NCBI RefSeq assembly: GCF_030413615.1
Contig: NZ_CP129236.1
Location: 2,774,001 to 2,838,000, forward strand
Source: Planococcus shixiaomingii
GTDB taxonomy: Bacteria; Bacillota; Bacilli; Bacillales_A; Planococcaceae
Reading direction: 5' to 3'
DNA: 64,000 nt
Each line of letters begins with the position of its first letter. The first letter of the stretch is position 1. Position numbers and translations under genes: made by a program. Positions 63,229-64,000 of this stretch are shown one piece after another. A model generated the notes under the pieces. The model had not been told where the DNA came from and made no database searches. It worked only from the letters and a program-made list of their open reading frames with translations.

Positions 63229-64000
63229 ATGACTGGCATTATTAAAGCAAATCCGAAACTGTATGTGATGGACAACGGGACATTGAGCATGGATAAGAAC
63301 TACTTGATTTCCATGCACAATCCGGCGAGCGTTGAAAATCCCAATCCCCCTGGCGAAATGGCTACTTTTCCTGTTTACACGGTATTGATTGATCATCCGG
63401 AAGGCAAAATCCTGTTCGATACGGCGTGCAACCCTGAATCTATGGGGGCAAACGGCCGCTGGGGGAAAGTGACACAATCGCTGTTTCCGATTGACATGCC
63501 GGAAGAATGCTATTTACATCACCGTTTGGAAGAACTGAATGTCCGCCCTGAAGACATTAAATACGTTGTAGCTTCTCACCTCCACCTTGACCATGCAGGC
63601 TGTCTTGAACTTTTCACCAATGCAACGATCATCGTCCACGAAGATGAACTGAACGGAGCACTTCAAACTTATGCCCGCAACCAGAAAGAAGGAGCTTACA
63701 TATGGGGCGATATTGATGCTTGGATCAAAAACAATCTTCAATGGAAAACCGTCAAACGGACCGAAGACGGTTTAAAGTTGGCCGAAGGCATCCACTTATT
63801 GAATTTCGGCAGCGGCCATGCATGGGGCATGCTCGGACTTCAAATCAACATGCCGGAAACCGGCGGCATCATTCTTGCCTCCGATGCGATCTACACAGCG
63901 GAAAGCTATGGCCCTCCAGTGAAACCGCCTGGTATTCTTTATGATTCAGTCGGCTATAATTCCACAGTAGAGAAAATTCGCCGAATCGCAAATGAAACCG
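63229..64000 (+). CDS. AHL-lactonase-like metallo-beta-lactamase-fold hydrolase, 3' end outside window
   Basis: 257 codons are visible from the ATG at 63229, behind GAAAGGAGGAG. The metal motif is SHLHLDHAG, followed by the His of GSGHAWGM and the Asp of ASDAIYTAESY. The Asp-x-x-Tyr spacing (DAIYT) matches AiiA-type N-acyl-homoserine lactonases (DASYT), which include a catalytic Tyr. No signal peptide. A lactone substrate is likely; true AHL activity is not shown by sequence. The gene runs off the right edge. Confidence 0.85.
   Translation, partial: MTGIIKANPKLYVMDNGTLSMDKNYLISMHNPASVENPNPPGEMATFPVYTVLIDHPEGKILFDTACNPESMGANGRWGKVTQSLFPIDMPEECYLHHRLEELNVRPEDIKYVVASHLHLDHAGCLELFTNATIIVHEDELNGALQTYARNQKEGAYIWGDIDAWIKNNLQWKTVKRTEDGLKLAEGIHLLNFGSGHAWGMLGLQINMPETGGIILASDAIYTAESYGPPVKPPGILYDSVGYNSTVEKIRRIANET

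Overview
The window reads as chromosome of a low-to-mid GC Gram-positive of the Bacillales, most likely Planococcus or a close relative (Planococcaceae/Caryophanaceae). The evidence is gene content and order matching blocks of Bacillus subtilis (yitS-yitU/yitV-yitW, yisK-yisL, addBA-yhjE, csbA-minJ, ftsEX-cccB-prfB-secA-hpf, comFA-comFC, degSU-yvyE-LCP-tagO, hom-thrC-thrB), strong AGGAGG ribosome sites, GTG/TTG starts, and CtsR-, FapR- and sigma-B-type control sites. The genus is inference; no rRNA gene is present.

Layout: 0-3.5 kb has the 5' part of fabH behind a FapR-type operator, a small DUF2929 membrane protein, and a ClpB without its N-domain behind a perfect CtsR site. 3.5-11 kb has yitW, yitV, yitU, yitS, a membrane-anchored GH13 protein that has lost its catalytic residues, yisL, yisK and a DUF418 protein. 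11-20 kb has addAB, a TVP38-family protein and azlCD. 20-33 kb is a long leftward block for division, secretion and translation: csbA, minJ, a trans-sulfuration enzyme, a ResA-like protein, an EnvC-like M23 protein, ftsX, ftsE, cccB, a YitT-family protein, prfB with its programmed frameshift, secA and hpf. 33-42 kb has an SDR enzyme, comFC/comFA, a lipoprotein, degU/degS, yvyE, an LCP ligase and tagO. 42-44.5 kb is a general-stress cluster (csbD and two Gsp17M-like genes), each gene with a sigma-B-like promoter.

44.5-46.7 kb holds the most interesting unit. It is an XRE-HTH/TPR regulator of RNPP (NprR/PlcR) type, overlapping by one base a gene for an exported 128-aa protein. That protein is a signal peptide followed by seven identical copies of AERIPDPWAAK on a 14-residue period. 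All nucleotide differences among the copies are synonymous. It has the layout of a receptor/pro-peptide quorum-sensing pair, but with a tandem multi-copy pheromone precursor. A sigma-A-like promoter and a 35-bp inverted repeat lie about 350 nt upstream.

46.7-52.7 kb has pgi (with an odd start), a Ca2+/H+ antiporter and an accessory cluster (orphan Wzz-like protein, FemAB/GNAT-like protein, an unknown 156-aa protein, an alkyltransferase-like protein, a winged-helix protein). 52.8-58.3 kb has two M20 amidohydrolases with a membrane transporter, divergent from a gabD-like dehydrogenase. 58.4-63.1 kb has the threonine genes hom-thrC-thrB, divergent from aspartokinase thrD, with a shared dyad in the promoter region. 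The window ends inside an AHL-lactonase-like gene.
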